Assembly (NCBI RefSeq): GCF_001039355.2
Contig: NW_019774759.1
Coordinates: forward strand, 83,072-147,071
DNA: 64,000 nucleotides
Source of the DNA: Lingula anatina
Lineage: Eukaryota > Brachiopoda > Lingulata > Lingulida > Lingulidae
Direction of reading: 5' to 3'
Position 1 is the stretch's first letter. Each line of letters opens with the position of its first letter. The position numbers were made by a program, and so were the translations under genes. Below, piece by piece: positions 34,901-49,990 of the stretch. The notes beneath the pieces are model-generated. The model was not told the DNA's origin and did no database searches. It was given only the letters and a program-made list of their open reading frames with translations.

Positions 34901-36216
34901 TTAAAAAGAGCCGTGTTAGAATCTACTCCGGGTCAGTGTTTGTTTATAAGGTATTGGTCCACATGGACAGCAAATATCGTAGACTTATTCCACTTACTTT
35001 ATATGTTTTATGAGGCTTAAGTGTGTGCTGCACTTATCATAGTGGCTGTATTGTTTATACATGGTAGGGTGGCCCTTAAGGCTAATACACTGGGCACTGG
35101 CCAGCCGTCTGACCACCAGCAGGTAGAATAGCTCACCTGTGCACTGACCACAGGCTAGTGTAGTCAACTTTACTGAATATAGATGATTTTATTGACCAGT
35201 TTGTGCTGTACTATGAGGTATTTATTGGTAACTTTGGGTCACTGAGGTCTCACTTGGCCCCTCTACCTGTATGGAAACTCTGCATATAGGAAGATGGCGT
35301 GTGGGGATTGAGGGTGACATTTTTTGGTTTTTAAAACATTTTTATTTTAATTAAGGACATTTAGGACGTATATAGAGGGAGAGGGGTATTCTTCTTGGTC
35401 AGAGGGTGAAATTGTTTCTCCTTTTGGACAAGACACATTACTGGGTCTTTGTGGGGTCAAGATGACTAAAGAACTATTAACTCTTCATAATGTGAAACCA
35501 CTTGAGTCTTCCAGTCTGGAGCTGGTATGTGTTTAAGCTGTGATAATTGGGATCATGCCAGGGTCGTTTACAGGGTCATGGGCATGCTATGGTCTCTTTG
35601 CAGGTATTTGGACATTAGGAAAAGGTGTATGTTGTAATCACTGGACATGGTCAGCTAGTAAAAGAGGGTCAAATGATAGGTGCATGCTATCACTGTATTA
35701 AACACATTTTTGCTGAATGCTGTAGAAAAATTAATATTTCTATATAAAATTATGACAGTTTCATTTTTTTTTTTTTTTTTTGTTTTTGAGGGGGAGAGGG
35801 AGTATTATTGCTTTTATAAATTGAGGTAAGTGTTTGAAACGCTTTTTGCTGAATGCTGGAAGAAATTGGTAACTCGATACTTTGTGTACAGTTTGTTCTT
35901 GCTTTTATGAATTACAAGATACAAAAATATTTGAGCAGCATTACATGTGTGATTTGTTCACTCAACAAGCCGAGATAAAAACCTGGAAGGTCAATTCAAG
36001 CGGGTGTACAATTATGATGGGAGGTTTATGTTCGGTGGACATCTGATATGGCTTACAGAGAGGATGAGCTAGTTAACATTCCCAGGTGTGTTAAGACCTC
36101 TCAGGTGATAATGTATGGTGAAATAGTAATGCCATAGCCTTCTTTTTACAGATGTTCTTGAAAGATTGTTAAAATGGGGTTAATTTTTAACGTCAGTGGT
36201 ATGTATGAAAGAAAGG

Positions 36217-36255
<39 letters not shown>

Positions 36256-39200
36256 AAAAAAAAGAAAAGAGATGGATAAAAAAGTAATTAAGGGGAAGAC
36301 ATGTTTTAGGGCATTTTTTCTAGGTCCAAGTAGCTGAGGCTTTAGCAAATGACATACAGAAAGAGATTTTTTTTTTCTTTTTGATAGACCCCCCCCCCCC
36401 CCCTTTGCCATGTTACTATAGGTACCGAGATCAACCTGAAGAGATAAGCTGGGATGTTGGATGCTGTGAAAGGAAACAGTTGAGAGAGATCAGATCAAAA
36501 ACCACACTCGTAGAAGATAAGAAAGAATCCTGTAGTACTAGTATATAGACTATAGTCAGGCCTGCCCAACAAGACACATTGCATAACCATTCTCATCCCT
36601 GCCCAGCTATTGTGGAGGATAATGAGTATCAGTGTCAGTCTTCCACACCACCAATATTTCACACAACATTGCCAATATATTTTGTTTTTTTAGCACTTCC
36701 GTCTGATGAGTTTATCTACTGGTATTGTAGACATTAGGTTCATTCTACCAGTGGATTGAAAATACATAAAAAATTGTGGTAAATTATACAGGCAAATCAT
36801 CAGTTCAGACATGACAGCTTTGGATCGTTAATTGGTTTTTCTTGAATTGAAAGCTTATCAGGTGTCGAATGAGCATATATATAATATCTCTGTAATCTGG
36901 ACATTTGAGAAGGCGATATCCATCCTCCCGCTCTACAATAGAGCTGTCAAAAGGCAGCTCTTGAAGTGATCATCACATGTAATACAGGGATCAAAATACA
37001 GACAGTAATCAGACAGTCGTGGGCTCATTGCTCCAAAGAAAAAAAAACAATGGATAGATATTAGTAAAATTATGATGATGATAATAATGGTATTATTAGC
37101 TTGGTTAGGACAGTTATTAAAATTAATTAGTATTTATATATACATGCATACATGTGATAGTGATGATATTTTCATTAGTATGTAAACTATTCAGCATGTA
37201 AAATATTCATACATATACATATCCAGATATCGAGGATCACCCCCCACCCCCACCCCCCTCCCCCCCCCCTCCCCACCCACCCCTGCAAAATGGTAGATTG
37301 AGAAAGTATTGAAGTTGGGGTGACTTCCGTACAATATCTTTGCTCATTCTGGGATACTAAATTTTAACCAAATGATTCGACCAAAGAATCTAATATCTGA
37401 CTGTAAAAATGAGTCGTTAAACTGCTCCTTCGTCAAATTAATCAGTGGTATATCATTCAAATCTTTATAAATTTTGCCTGTGTGAAATTTTATCCTTGAA
37501 GGAGTCGGTATTGTAAAGATATGTGCAGAGCTATTGAATCTGTCATGTTCTTAAATTATAAAACAGTCTGATGTTGAAATAATGATTTATGAAAGTCGGT
37601 GTACTAAGTTGAAAGCAAACATTTGATGAAAAGATTTATAATGACGCTCAGCAGTACGGTATGGTGGTTCATGATAGCTGTATGAAGGTGCGAGACAATG
37701 GCAGGGGTTAGTTAAATCTTTTATTAGATAACAAACTGGTGTTGAAAAGAGTGAGAGAGGTTCGTTTCCAGAGGAAAAAGGCAAACAATGGTGAAATGCT
37801 GGATAACACCGCTCAACAAAACTATTTGAGGTCATTATAAGTTATAATCATATAAGATGCAGACAAAGATTAGTTAAATCTTGAAAGAGCAAAGAAAAGG
37901 GTGTTGAAATAAGTGAGCAGGGTCAGTTTGGAAAGGAAAAAAGCAAACAATAACAAAGTACTAGTATGTGCATGTAATCCCTTTTGCAGGAAAGTACTAG
38001 TACAACTGTCAAAGGTTTGAGAAACCAGTTTGCAATGGAAATAGTAAGCAAAGGTAAAATGTTTAATGGCATTATCCAATCAAACAAAGAACCTGTAAGG
38101 CTTTTAAGGGAATGAGGAAACAGTTGGTGAAATGAAAACAGAGGGCAATGAGTGCGTGGTTTATGATACATTCGAAAAGTCAGAGGTCAAGTCGTGGGAA
38201 GGTCAATTTGAGGTCAGGTCACGCCAGGGTCGGTTCGACCTGTGCAGTCTGTTTCATGTTGGTTATGAATTGTTAACAAGTTGTCACCTCTTCTGTGAAG
38301 GAGGTTATGTATTCATCAGGGTTGGTTGATTTGGTTGTTATTGGACAGAATAATTCAGTAATGTTCTTCAAAATGTTTATGGAATTTTCAGGTTAGATGT
38401 TATAAAGGTGGGAAAAATATCTTGCAATTTCAGCAAGCCTGTGTCTCTCAGTATTTTCAGCATAACTTGCAAATAACTTATGATTGATATTGTTTCAAAG
38501 CAGCATTTTTCTCATCGCATGATCTAGGATCTTTGCACTTTTGAATTTTTAGTGAAAAAGTAGACATGAAACTTTTGGTTCGGACTTGTACTATATGTTA
38601 ACATGAAAAAATATTAAATTAGGTTGTGTTTTAACTGTTCTTTATTACCCTGCCTCCCAGTCTCACTAGTGAATTATGAGGGTAACCTTATGTATGAGCC
38701 GCAATAAAACCCATACAGGTACCATATTTATCATAACCTTCTGTTTGTATGTCTGCTTAACTTGGATTGGTCTAAGCAGGGGTTCTTACCAAGCCACTAT
38801 ACTTTGTGAACAAATATATTGACATTGAAAACAAATATTCTCTTCGTTACATAATGAATTAAAGGTAACACATAGCTACCTATTTTGGTAACATGGTTTG
38901 CTTTGGCAGACATTTTGTTGAATGTGGCGTAGTATTTCAGTATCTATGAAAATGTTTGATTTTGAAGGTTTTGGATTTACAGGATAGACCTTTTAAAACA
39001 GAAGCCACTACATTATGATATAGCGAGATCCATTCTGTTTTAAAAACTTAAATTAAATAATGAAAAATTAGATTAAAATCGGAGGGTGAAACTGAATGAA
39101 TGGTAACCCCCCCCCCCAAAAAAAAAAAGAAAAAAAAACTTCCTTTCCTGGTTGACCCCGTAAAATCTTGTCTGATATATAGACTCTATTTTTCAAGTAC

Positions 39201-40943
39201 TGAAGGGAAGTTAAAACAATTTCTCCTCTTTTTTTCCTCTCTTCAAACGATAGGCAGCCGTATTTCAGTAAAACAACCTCGATCCCTGTGCTTTACGAGC
39301 TCGTGGCATGTGTTTGCAGAATTAGACTCTCTTGTGAAAACAGCCGGGTTTATTTTGGGTCTTTCAAAACAAGTTAGTATGATTAGTTGAATTTCACCCT
39401 TGCTGTTTATTAGATGTTGTGGGGAACTCTCTCTGCCCCTGATGGTTACTGAAAAAAAACTTTGACATTTGCCAGCTATTAAGTGGCATTGGTTACAACA
39501 GAATGTTTGATTATGAAGAGTTGTTATTTCCCCTTTTGAATAGTGAGCTGCGGTGAGCTGCATTGGAACAAACATTTGCATCACGCGAACATGAAAAAAG
39601 AAATGTCAAATGCTAAAATGATTTAGTTTGGATAAAAAAGATTAGTGATCTTAAGTCTTTTTTGCCAGTCAATGATTCAGTGTAAATAATGGATTTCTTG
39701 GCTGACCATTTTATCCATGTAACTTAAGATTGTAATGTGTTCAGGTATATAAGAACCATAAACTGTAGTGCTAGATTGTTAGGGGAAACATTTTTGCTGA
39801 TCAAAGCTTTCTTTTTGGGTAGTGTTGTGGTGACAGTGAAATTTTGGTTTTGAAATAAGTTCATCAGTTTGGAAATGGTATAAGGTATCAAATGAAATGG
39901 TTTTGTCACAAACTCGTATTTTATAGTGCTCACTCTTATTGTGAGTATTATAAAGTGTTAGTTTGTGACAAAAGAGCATTTGAGACCTAATGAAATGTTG
40001 ACGTCAAGTGTCTACTAATTCATTGCTGAAGACGGCTTTACGATGTCATAATCAATAACAAAAAGCGCATTAGACCACTTCTGTAACGAAATCAATTTTT
40101 GCTCTGTTCTAGGAAGCTTAATTTGACTTGGTTAGCACTGATCAGTCTATATTAATGGATATATCAGATTTTTTGCTAACTGTATCATTCACTGCTAGTT
40201 TTATTTCATTTTATTGGCATTGTTCTACTAGTACTTACTTCTTTGTCAGCGTGGACATGCAGATTTATGAGTTATCTGTCACTAAATGCATGTGAATGAT
40301 ATCTTAGTGATAAAATGTAGCAATCTTAATGTGACAAAAATTGACATAATAAATTAATTGTCAGGTTAAAGGGTGACAAAAAGAGGAATTTTGATCTTTG
40401 CATTGTTTCCAATTATCAGTTTGCACAAACAAATTTATCTTTTTTTATCTGACTTTATAAATGTTTAACTTATCTTTGTGATTCAGTTATTTTGTTTGAT
40501 TTCAGATTCGGGAAAGGATCTGGTGATTAAGGACCCTGTGATTAAGCTGCGAGAGTTGTTCATATCGGACAACAGAGAGACCTTCAAGGGTGAGGCCATC
40601 AGGTAAGTTATGCTACATAAAACTGGAGATTTGATATATTTGATATATGTAAAGAGACAAATTACTTGAAATTTGACTACAAACTGACGTTTCCGGAAGT
40701 ATGATTGATTTATCGTGTTTGAGTAGAGCAAAATGTGACCATGGATGTTGTATTGTTTTGAGCCATGTTCAAAAGATTGCCTGAAGCTGATAAAATCACA
40801 TTTATTATTCATAATATTATATCATCTAGCAGCCAAAAAGTGCTGACAATTTCTCTGTGGCAATTCATAGCCTTTGTGTGCTAGCAAATAGTCATCTTCC
40901 TGCAGATAAAACTGGTAACAACATTTCGGTTGAAGGGAGAGTG

Positions 40944-40988
<45 letters not shown>

Positions 40989-41674
40989 TTCATAGGCTAA
41001 AAAAAAATTGAACGATTATATTTTGTTTGCTATTGAATAAAAAAAAGAACATCTTGTTTGAAGTCATTGCTGAAAAGACCTTTAAAATACTGTACATGGA
41101 CTAGATTTAGGTGTTTTGCACAGGTTCAGGGTTTTAAAACAGTCCCTACCGTAGGATTCTTCTACCTTCCAATGAATCAATTACTGCAGCATACTTCAGA
41201 CTAGAAGTTTATTTGCAGTTTCCTGGCATCAGATCTGTTTTATGGCAAGTTGTTTTGGTAATTTTTTTTTTTTTTTACAAAATTTAAGACATCCAAAAAT
41301 TATGTGTCAGTGCAGTACACTAGGTGCCAGCATTGTCTCATGTCGTCAAGACAGTCCCAGGAGCAATTTCACCTCTCTGTGACATGATGAGATGTTGACA
41401 GACGTACAAGGAATATGAAATAGACGTGATTGGTGTCATTGTTGTAACCTCCTGATGACGGAATGAAGTGCAATCTTATGGCTTTAAGAATCCCGCCTAA
41501 GGCACATTAATTGGCCCTTTTCACACTAAGTAGTAAAATTTAGCGATGCCGTCTGTTCCGTAACACTGTGTTTGATTTGATTGGTGTTTAGAAGCCAGCC
41601 TGTGGCACATAGCACATAACTAACATGCATTTTTTTCCAATTTAAATGAGAAATCCAACTTATTCAGAGCGTTT

Positions 41675-41734
<60 letters not shown>

Positions 41735-42979
41735 TCTTAAGTGGTCCCTGGGAGCCTGTTCAAAAGGTCACCAAGCCATGTCTTCCCACTTTTTTCTTAC
41801 ACCACAAAATAATCCCTAACATTACTACCACCTCGGTGTGGCTTCATATTAGCGGTCGATCAATAAGGGGTATACATAATGAATTAAACTGACTGTCAAA
41901 CTGTTCTAACTCCAGGCTAAACTAAATAGTGTAAATGATAAATATTAGATAATCAACTTGAAGCAGTGCTCGGCTGATAAAATGGCATTCAAGGTGCGTT
42001 TGATAAAAATAACAGTGTGTCACCTCATTGTAACCTTCTGTTGATAGACAGCTCGATAGTAAGTGCACCTATCAAGTGTATAATGTATATACCATTGTTC
42101 ACTTGATGTAACGTTACACTGACAGACAGTTCAGTGCTTAGTGTACATAACACATATGACAATACCAGCCCTTATTCTGTTGGTGAAGTCTATTGATTGC
42201 TATATACCCAGTGGTGTGGATGCTTATTCTTGTCAGTCTGGGGTGCTTGTAGCCGTGAAAACTGACAGATGCTGGGGCGATAGTCACACTAGGAAGCCTT
42301 TGGAACGATTGGGAGCTCCACATGGAGTTTAGGCGTATTTACACATGCATGGTATAGATCGATTCAGAAGCAGTCAAGAGTAACTATTCTGAATAATGCA
42401 GAGAAGTGTTAGGATCTGCTGTTCTTAATGAACTGGTGAATTGAGGTGAAGTACAGTCTTTTATTTCCCTTCTGTTTTTAGGAGGAAAGATAAAAATTAG
42501 ACAGAAGATGACATAATGTAGAATAAAAATGTAAAAGGGTGGGAAATAAATGTAGTGTGGTGCATCATTTTTCCAGCCTCTTCCCCTCAAAAATCATTGA
42601 TTAAAAAATTGGGGGGAAATAACCCAAAAGACACATTGCAGCCATTTGGTGCAAATTGAATTTGCAAGCTTCAACTCTTATGAAACCAAATGTAGACAAA
42701 GTCTAAATGATCGTTAGCCTGAATAGCCCCATAATGTAGCCCATTGTGGACTAATCTCTGGTTTTCATTTGCTCTGCTCTTGTGGTCCATTGGTGTATTG
42801 ATTTTATACGACTGTTATACCAGTGACCTATGTAGTAGTGCAAACAGAATATACAGGCATTAGTTAAAGAGGCTTTAGCTTCCATTGATTGCTATGCTAT
42901 TAATCCGGCGTTCATAGTCTGTGCTTACCCTGTCTGTTTGAAATGGATTGATGCTGGCTTGTGTATTGGCAAGTAGGAC

Positions 42980-43010
<31 letters not shown>

Positions 43011-44137
43011 TGTCTCTCTCTCAGTCAAATATCATGTCAGTATTATTTCTATCTTCAGAGGGAAGTGCCGAGTTTTACACCACGCAGACATCTTTGCGGC
43101 CAAAGACTTCCACCCTGCACCGGACACCTTCTTCTACGTCCTCGCCTATAATCCTGAAAGCAAAAGACTGGCTACAACACAGGGAGAGATTCGGGTGGGC
43201 TCGAGCCACCAGGTGAGTACCACACTCATTAAGACGATCTATGTGTACTCTCAATGGCTCAGGAAAAGGTGGGGATGGATAGGGAGAAGCCAGTGAACAC
43301 CCAACACAATCTGTCACAACTAATGCAATTATCTGGGTTTAATAAAATTGGGGGGTGGTGGGGGATGGTGGGGTGAGGTCAAGTCAGTCCATAGGTCTAG
43401 GCAGGGGGGTTAGAGGGGGGTGGGAATTGTTATTGGATAGGTGAAGGGGCAGGGTTGAGTGGGGTGAAAGAGAGGTGGATTTTAAGTCATTTGATAGGTG
43501 TAGGGGGTGGTGGTTGTCAATGGATTAGTGTAGCAAATGCAGTCTTAATGTACTTTAGGAATATAAATGTGTGCATGATCAACTGTAACAACCTCAGTCC
43601 CAATGTATTGGTCACATTTGACACTCCCTCAACTCGGGTGAAAGAGTGTTTGAAAACAAAACATTTATTAGCTTGTAAAACAAATTATCAAATTTCTTCT
43701 CTAAAATCATAGACTTGTGATAAAAATCTGATTTTCTCTGTGCACGAGATGTTTCGTAAATACACATTTACATTTTGCTTCATTATCAAATGGTATCTTA
43801 GTTAGGAGAAAAGTTCCTGCATGTCATCCCAAAGACTTAGTTTGCACTGGTAGAGAATCTTGAACAGTGTGTCATATACCACTCTTCTGTCAAATTCTTA
43901 CAGCTGACACCTTTAACCTAAGGTTTGGTCAGTGGAAGATGTTATGTTATGTTACATTATTTGTTAGTTTCTGTTTTAACTACAGGCTCGGCTCCCCGAA
44001 TGCCACCCAGATGTGAGTCCAGAGGACATGCCAGAGCGGTGCTCAGACAGAGAGGAGTTGACCTGGGTCGCAGGAGCCATTGCTGATGTCGACCTCATGA
44101 TGTTCCTTAGAGCAGCTAGGTAAGGAGCGATGTACAC

Positions 44138-44189
<52 letters not shown>

Positions 44190-45617
44190 CCCCCCCATGG
44201 ACCTCCCCTCCCTATGTCCTGGTCTATTTTTGTTTTACTAGCTGGTGAGAAAGGATTAATCTGGACCAAAAAAAAATATTCAAATTGTGCCAATGGAATG
44301 ATCAGTGATATCCCATGAAAATTTGATTCTAACATAATTATAATACTAAAAATTTATACTAACATTAGGTTTAGGAACCAGCAAATTTTCATTTCATAGA
44401 CTTGTTTGGGTTAAAAGCTAATTGCCTTCAGCAGTTGGTATTAATGTTAGTCAGACAGGCAGGTATACAATTCAAAGCTTTTCATTATTGAAAGCAAACA
44501 TTGCATGCAGGTCTCGCCATTTGATCATGTTCAGATCCATGAATTATTTCTTCAACAACCATTTCCAAATTATCCGTCATGTGTTCAATGCAAATTAACC
44601 CACATGGTGAATTATGAGGGCCTGATTCCTTATTCTATTTATTTGAAACAAGGTAGAATATTCTCTTTTTGATTAAATTGTTGAACATAAGTAAAAGGTT
44701 GTGAATCTTACTGTGAAATTTAACCTGAATTAATATATTTTACCCAAGTAAAGTGAAATAATGGTTTATATATGACACTGCATTGTGCAGTAAATATATA
44801 TCCACACGTATATTTATTAAACAAGACAGTTTATAAAAGACAAAGCAAAAGGTATTAGACAACAGTATGGATTTTGTGGGTCATTATATTATCAACAAAT
44901 GAACAAAGCAAATGTGCATTCATCTTAGTATTTAAACAGATCAACACATACAATATGTATTAGACAGATCAATATGTATAAGACAGCACAATCCATATTA
45001 AACAGAGCAGTATGTATACAGGTATGAATCAGATAGCAGTGGTTAAGGTAAAGGTGAGGTTTTGTGATGTTCTCAGATGCTCAGGTAATCATCTCCCTGA
45101 CCCCCACAGCCCTATGTGTGTTTAATAGTGATAAATGGAGCATCCTCGCTACATAAATCTCCCGCATGCCCCACAGCTGTCGGCAAAATTCTGTAGAGTT
45201 GAAAGAAATAAATAACACACAGAGGCAATTTACCCCAACTGAGTGCTCAATTCTTTAGTTAATGGGCCCAAGGAAGTAAAACATTGGTGTTTTATGACAA
45301 TCACTAGAAGTGGGGAGCAATTGAACATGCTCCATGAAACCTGTCTTGTTACTTAACACAGTGGGGGGAGTCTTTGGGGCGTGTAGGAAGGTTGTTTTTG
45401 AATGGTGATGTTTGCCCATTTCTGGTAGTACAGTACTGCAGGAAAAGTTTATTTCTCATCAATTTATTTTTCGCGTGTGAGAAACAGTTCAAGAAATCTC
45501 TCTGACCTGATTTAAACTTTATGCTTCTCTGCTCAGGTTTGAGTTCCCATTTGTCTTATTATGCTCATGTATGCTGAATATTTTCTCTATTATTTCATCA
45601 AGTTTCTTTCTTGCTTT

Positions 45618-45648
<31 letters not shown>

Positions 45649-48600
45649 ATCAAGTTTCTTTCCTGCTTCTTCATTTTTTCTCTCTCTATCTCACACTCAA
45701 ACGCACACACAAAAGTCCATTTGTTTTCTTAATTTCTTCATTACTCGTTCATGACGTTGTCATTGTTTCATCCCTTCCTCTGTGATAAGCCCTTACTACA
45801 AGGATCAATTAACTTTGCCAAGCTCAGTGCTATAAAGCACATGTGTAGCTCTAATGCATTAATTATTCAGACCATTGTCGTTTGGATGGATATTACATCC
45901 TAATAATTTGATGTGACAGAACAAAGAGCAGGCTTAATCTCGATGTGTCAGATTGCTTAAGGGAATTGGGCGCGTTTATACGCGATTTGAGATGTGTTCA
46001 GACATGGTAATTCTAAGCCAGCTCATGTCTGAAGTTTTAAAAAATGCATTGAGTCCAAGCACATGTCTTGTTATATACTACATATGATATTACTGTATCA
46101 GTTGTGTATTGGAGCAATCAAACAACAATTCGGTTCAGGATTATCATCATGTCTGAACACACTTGTTTAAAACCCTCACCAATCAGTCTTGGGTTTCACA
46201 CGAGTTTATTATTATTATTATTGACTGCTCTGTGTCCAATCTGTTAATTGTAATTAAGCCAGGGAATGCACATCATGTTATCCAATCAATTGACTGATTA
46301 CGTCGGTAGTAACCAGTGCTTTGATTCAGAGTTGTCGTAAATAATTCTAATGTAAGCGCGTTAGACATAATTATGCCCATTGTATGCAGATTGTGGTTTT
46401 CAATGTTTTCAGTTTAAAGCTGAGCAGTTGTGAAAAAAAGGAGAAATGTTCTAAATGATGCTGTTAAACATGTAAATAATCGCTTAATGTTTGCCCTAAA
46501 GAAGTTCTTTGTTTTAGAGTTACATTCATCAAATATATAATTAAACAGTCTGTCACATCAGGTACAGAGTAACATGCTGGTTTACTGAAAAGAAAAAGAG
46601 GAAATAATCAAGCAAAGTACATGCTCTGTATGGGGGGAAAATGCTTTGTGTTGGTTTCATACATGTAACTTCTTTCATTAAAATTTGATACTGACTGGTT
46701 ATTTCCTTGCCACATTTTATGACGATGTATAAATTGCATTACATATTAAATGAAGAAGTAGACAATGATGCATTGATATGTGAAATAAAAATTCTTAAAA
46801 TATTTTAAAATTTGCAATTGATGAAGATATAAGACTGCAAAGAAAAAAAAGAAAGAAAAATAATGTTGATAGGGTTGTTATCTTGTTATGGCCATTTTGT
46901 AGAAAGTATGAAGGCAAGATATTTCTGTGAATTGTCTCAGTACTTTATATTCAATTTTTCTCAAGCAGAGTAATGTTGCATTTGCCCTGGCCAGTTGTAG
47001 TTAAAAGGACTATCAAAAAAGACAATTACGTTAACTATTCAGTATGTACATTTTTAAGTATTTTATCTTTCATCTTCCATAAGTAGCAATATTTGTCTTT
47101 ACCATAGGCCTTAAGTAGGCTATCAGAAAACGAGATGTCTAAGATATCTAAGTTAATCATCTCGACTGATTATGTTGCAGAAGCATGGCTGCGTTTGCTG
47201 GAATGTGTGATGGCGGCTCAGCAGAAGACGGTTGCCAGGCAGCATCCATGGACGATACAACTGTCAACGCTCTTAATATTGTAAGCACTCATACACACAT
47301 TCATATAAAAGAATTATCTTTATTTACTCATGTATATGTTTATTCATATATTTGTAATTTTATATAGGTAAGTGCAATTTATAGGTTATTAAATTTTATG
47401 TAACTAACGTATCGTATGTGAGCTGTGCGAGTTGATAGTCTCTGTTTAATATTTCTGTCGCACGTGTTTTGTTCAAAAGTGCTCAATGCTTTATTATTAT
47501 TCTAACATCTGCCTGTTTTTGCTATCTCCTCAGCTGCACAACAGTGGGTATAACACCGGAGGAGCTCTGCAGGCTCTGGTCAAGTGTCCAGTACCCAGAG
47601 GAATTGACAAGAAGTGGACAGAGGAAGACTCTGTAAGTTCCTCCTGGTGGTATGTGTGCCAGATTGGAGTGTGTTAGGTGTGACATCAATGTGTTGGGTG
47701 TGACATTAATGTGTTGGATGTGACATTATTGTGTCAGTTGTGCCATAATTGCATAGGGTATGTGGTGACTGGGTTTTCTGGGTTGTCTTGGGTTTTTGAT
47801 TAGCTCTCTTCCCTCTGTTTGATTTATTGTGTTGTTTGGGATATTTTTATGAGAATTATTTTTGTTGTTTTTATCTTGTAAACTGCACTGCTTTGTATCA
47901 GTAATTGAAAGAAATCATAAGTTAGTGCAATTTCTGTCCAAAACCATATGTGAAAGATGTACAGGAAAAAATTGAAAAAAGACATCATGATGCACCTGCC
48001 TGCCTACTTGATTACATCTTAGTGACGAAGAGATGTAATAGAGAGTGATAAAATCTAAAGGAGTTGAATTAAAAAGGTAGTTGTTGCCAAGCCATGTACT
48101 GTAGGTAGACCTATGGTACCATGTGAGTTCATTGCCCAGAGGAAGTGTTAAATTCTTGACAGTAATTGGTTTAATGTAAATGTTGTGTCAGGATATCATG
48201 GAGTGTTTTCCTGCCTAAAGCTGTGTGTTCAGATCAAGACCTTTTTACAAAAACAAGGTTTGCTAGGTCAGAACAATCTAATAGATTCCCTAGATAAACT
48301 ACTTGCCTGTATATTGTACATGGGTAGAGATGTGTGCTGTTTTCTGAATGTTATGTTTCAAGTTTCTGGGAGTATTTGCTTACTGAAACTTGTTAACTCA
48401 AATCAGCTTTATGTGTATATATGTATATTTGCCAGTTTCTAAAAGAATTCTTGCTACGTTAAAAAAGTATTCCTAGGCTCTTTAGATGCCAACTCTTTTG
48501 CTCTACACAGGATTGAAGACTTGGTCTTAGAATTTATTATGATAATGTATAGTATATATTACATGGTGTGTGTGTGTGTGCGCGCGCATGCATGTTTGTG

Positions 48601-49936
48601 TGGTTTTGGTGGGGAGGGGGGTCCAAGAGGGCACAAAAGTTTGTGTATTGAAACATAGAATAAATGTATTTTTTTAAATATGAAACTTTCCACTCTCCAG
48701 TAAGTCATTTAAGAGTTTAGAAAAACTATCAGCACAAATACTAAAACATTAAGAGAAGGCAGCATGTTGTAAAAATACAAAACACTTACTAAATTGCAAC
48801 TTCCGAGTCAAACTGGCTTGGGAATTGAATGTTCTATTTGTTTGACTGCTCTTAATTCGCAAAGTGCTATTTCCTTTATTCATGGCAGTAATGTTTTTTT
48901 GCTTTCAGAAACGCTTTGTGAAGGGATTGAGGCAATATGGTAAAAACTTCTTCAGGATTAGAAAAGAACTGCTGTCGCACAAAGAAACGGTGAGTAAATT
49001 ACCTAGTTTTCACCAGTTAACTCCAAACACTGCAGCCTCATTATCACAGCCTTTATTCGGGTCAGAGTGTTTTGTCCCAGCAAAATATCAAAAGAAGCCA
49101 GGCAGATGGGACATTTGAACCAAATCAGTGAAGAGTAGTAGGGAACATAGACATGGTTTTCCTTTTATTTATTCAGAGTTTTACGAAGAAGATAAAACCT
49201 CAAAGGTGTTCATTCTTAGTTTTTGTAGCGCGAGAAACCTGATCAGGCTCAAAGTGGTAATTCATGTGTCCAATGTCATAATTCATTTATACAGATATTA
49301 TTTCTGCATGGTGATTATGAAAATCAGGTAAAAGCAAAAAAAAAAGTTGTGATTGAGTATGATGATTCATTCTCAGTGGAAAAAGCACCGCTTTGTGTGA
49401 AAATTATAAAAAGATAATTGTTCCATATCATCAGAAGTTTCCTTTTTTCTTGTAGAAAAAGAATTCACAATTCTATTTATGACACGTTAGCTTCAGTTGA
49501 GGATGTGTGATTTTCCCACCCATCTGGTCAGATCATCGTGTCATTAAATGCTTAACTGACAATGCTACGAGTCACTAAGCAAGTGACTGGGCAGAAGTGC
49601 AATTAAGTCAATTGACACGCTAACATGTTATCTGTCTGCTAATTTGATAAACCTTGTTATGATTGACATTTGAGAAGGATGTATGGACATACCTCAAGTT
49701 ACTTTAACTTGATATGAAAATATATACACTGTCGTTTTCATGCTTTGCAGCGTGTTTGATTCAGCTGATAATGTTACAGTAGTAGAATAATGCAAAAGCA
49801 TGTTCTTTTGATGTATGAGTTTAGTTTATTTGGCTTTGGATGTTAGAAAAGTCTATAATATAAACTTGTGGAGAGTGAAAATGTTTATTTTAATATTTTT
49901 GAAATGAAGGCAATCTGTAAAAGTTTGTGATTCTTT

Positions 49937-49990
<54 letters not shown>

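Larger units (their letters stand above)
29360..40505 (+). other. RERE intron 3
   Basis: At 11.1 kb this is the longest intron. It holds the exon-derived minisatellite (29396-29590), a 21-bp minisatellite (31579-31735), two MITE-like elements (32146-32357 and 33118-33454), a CT microsatellite (36219-36254), a C-rich block (37238-37285) and a diverged ~160-bp repeat (37705-38100). No gene is seen. Long first introns of developmental regulators often contain enhancers, but I cannot locate one from sequence alone. Confidence 0.8.
40603..43058 (+). other. RERE intron 4
   Basis: A 2.5-kb intron with a GT microsatellite (40946-40987), an ATTT tetranucleotide array (41672-41733) and a CT-rich stretch (42981-43024) just before the acceptor, which may serve as its polypyrimidine region. 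No gene. Confidence 0.85.
44120..47180 (+). other. RERE intron 6
   Basis: A 3.1-kb intron. It holds TC microsatellites (44142-44187 and 45618-45643) and an inverted-repeat pair (45991-46162). No gene. Confidence 0.85.
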
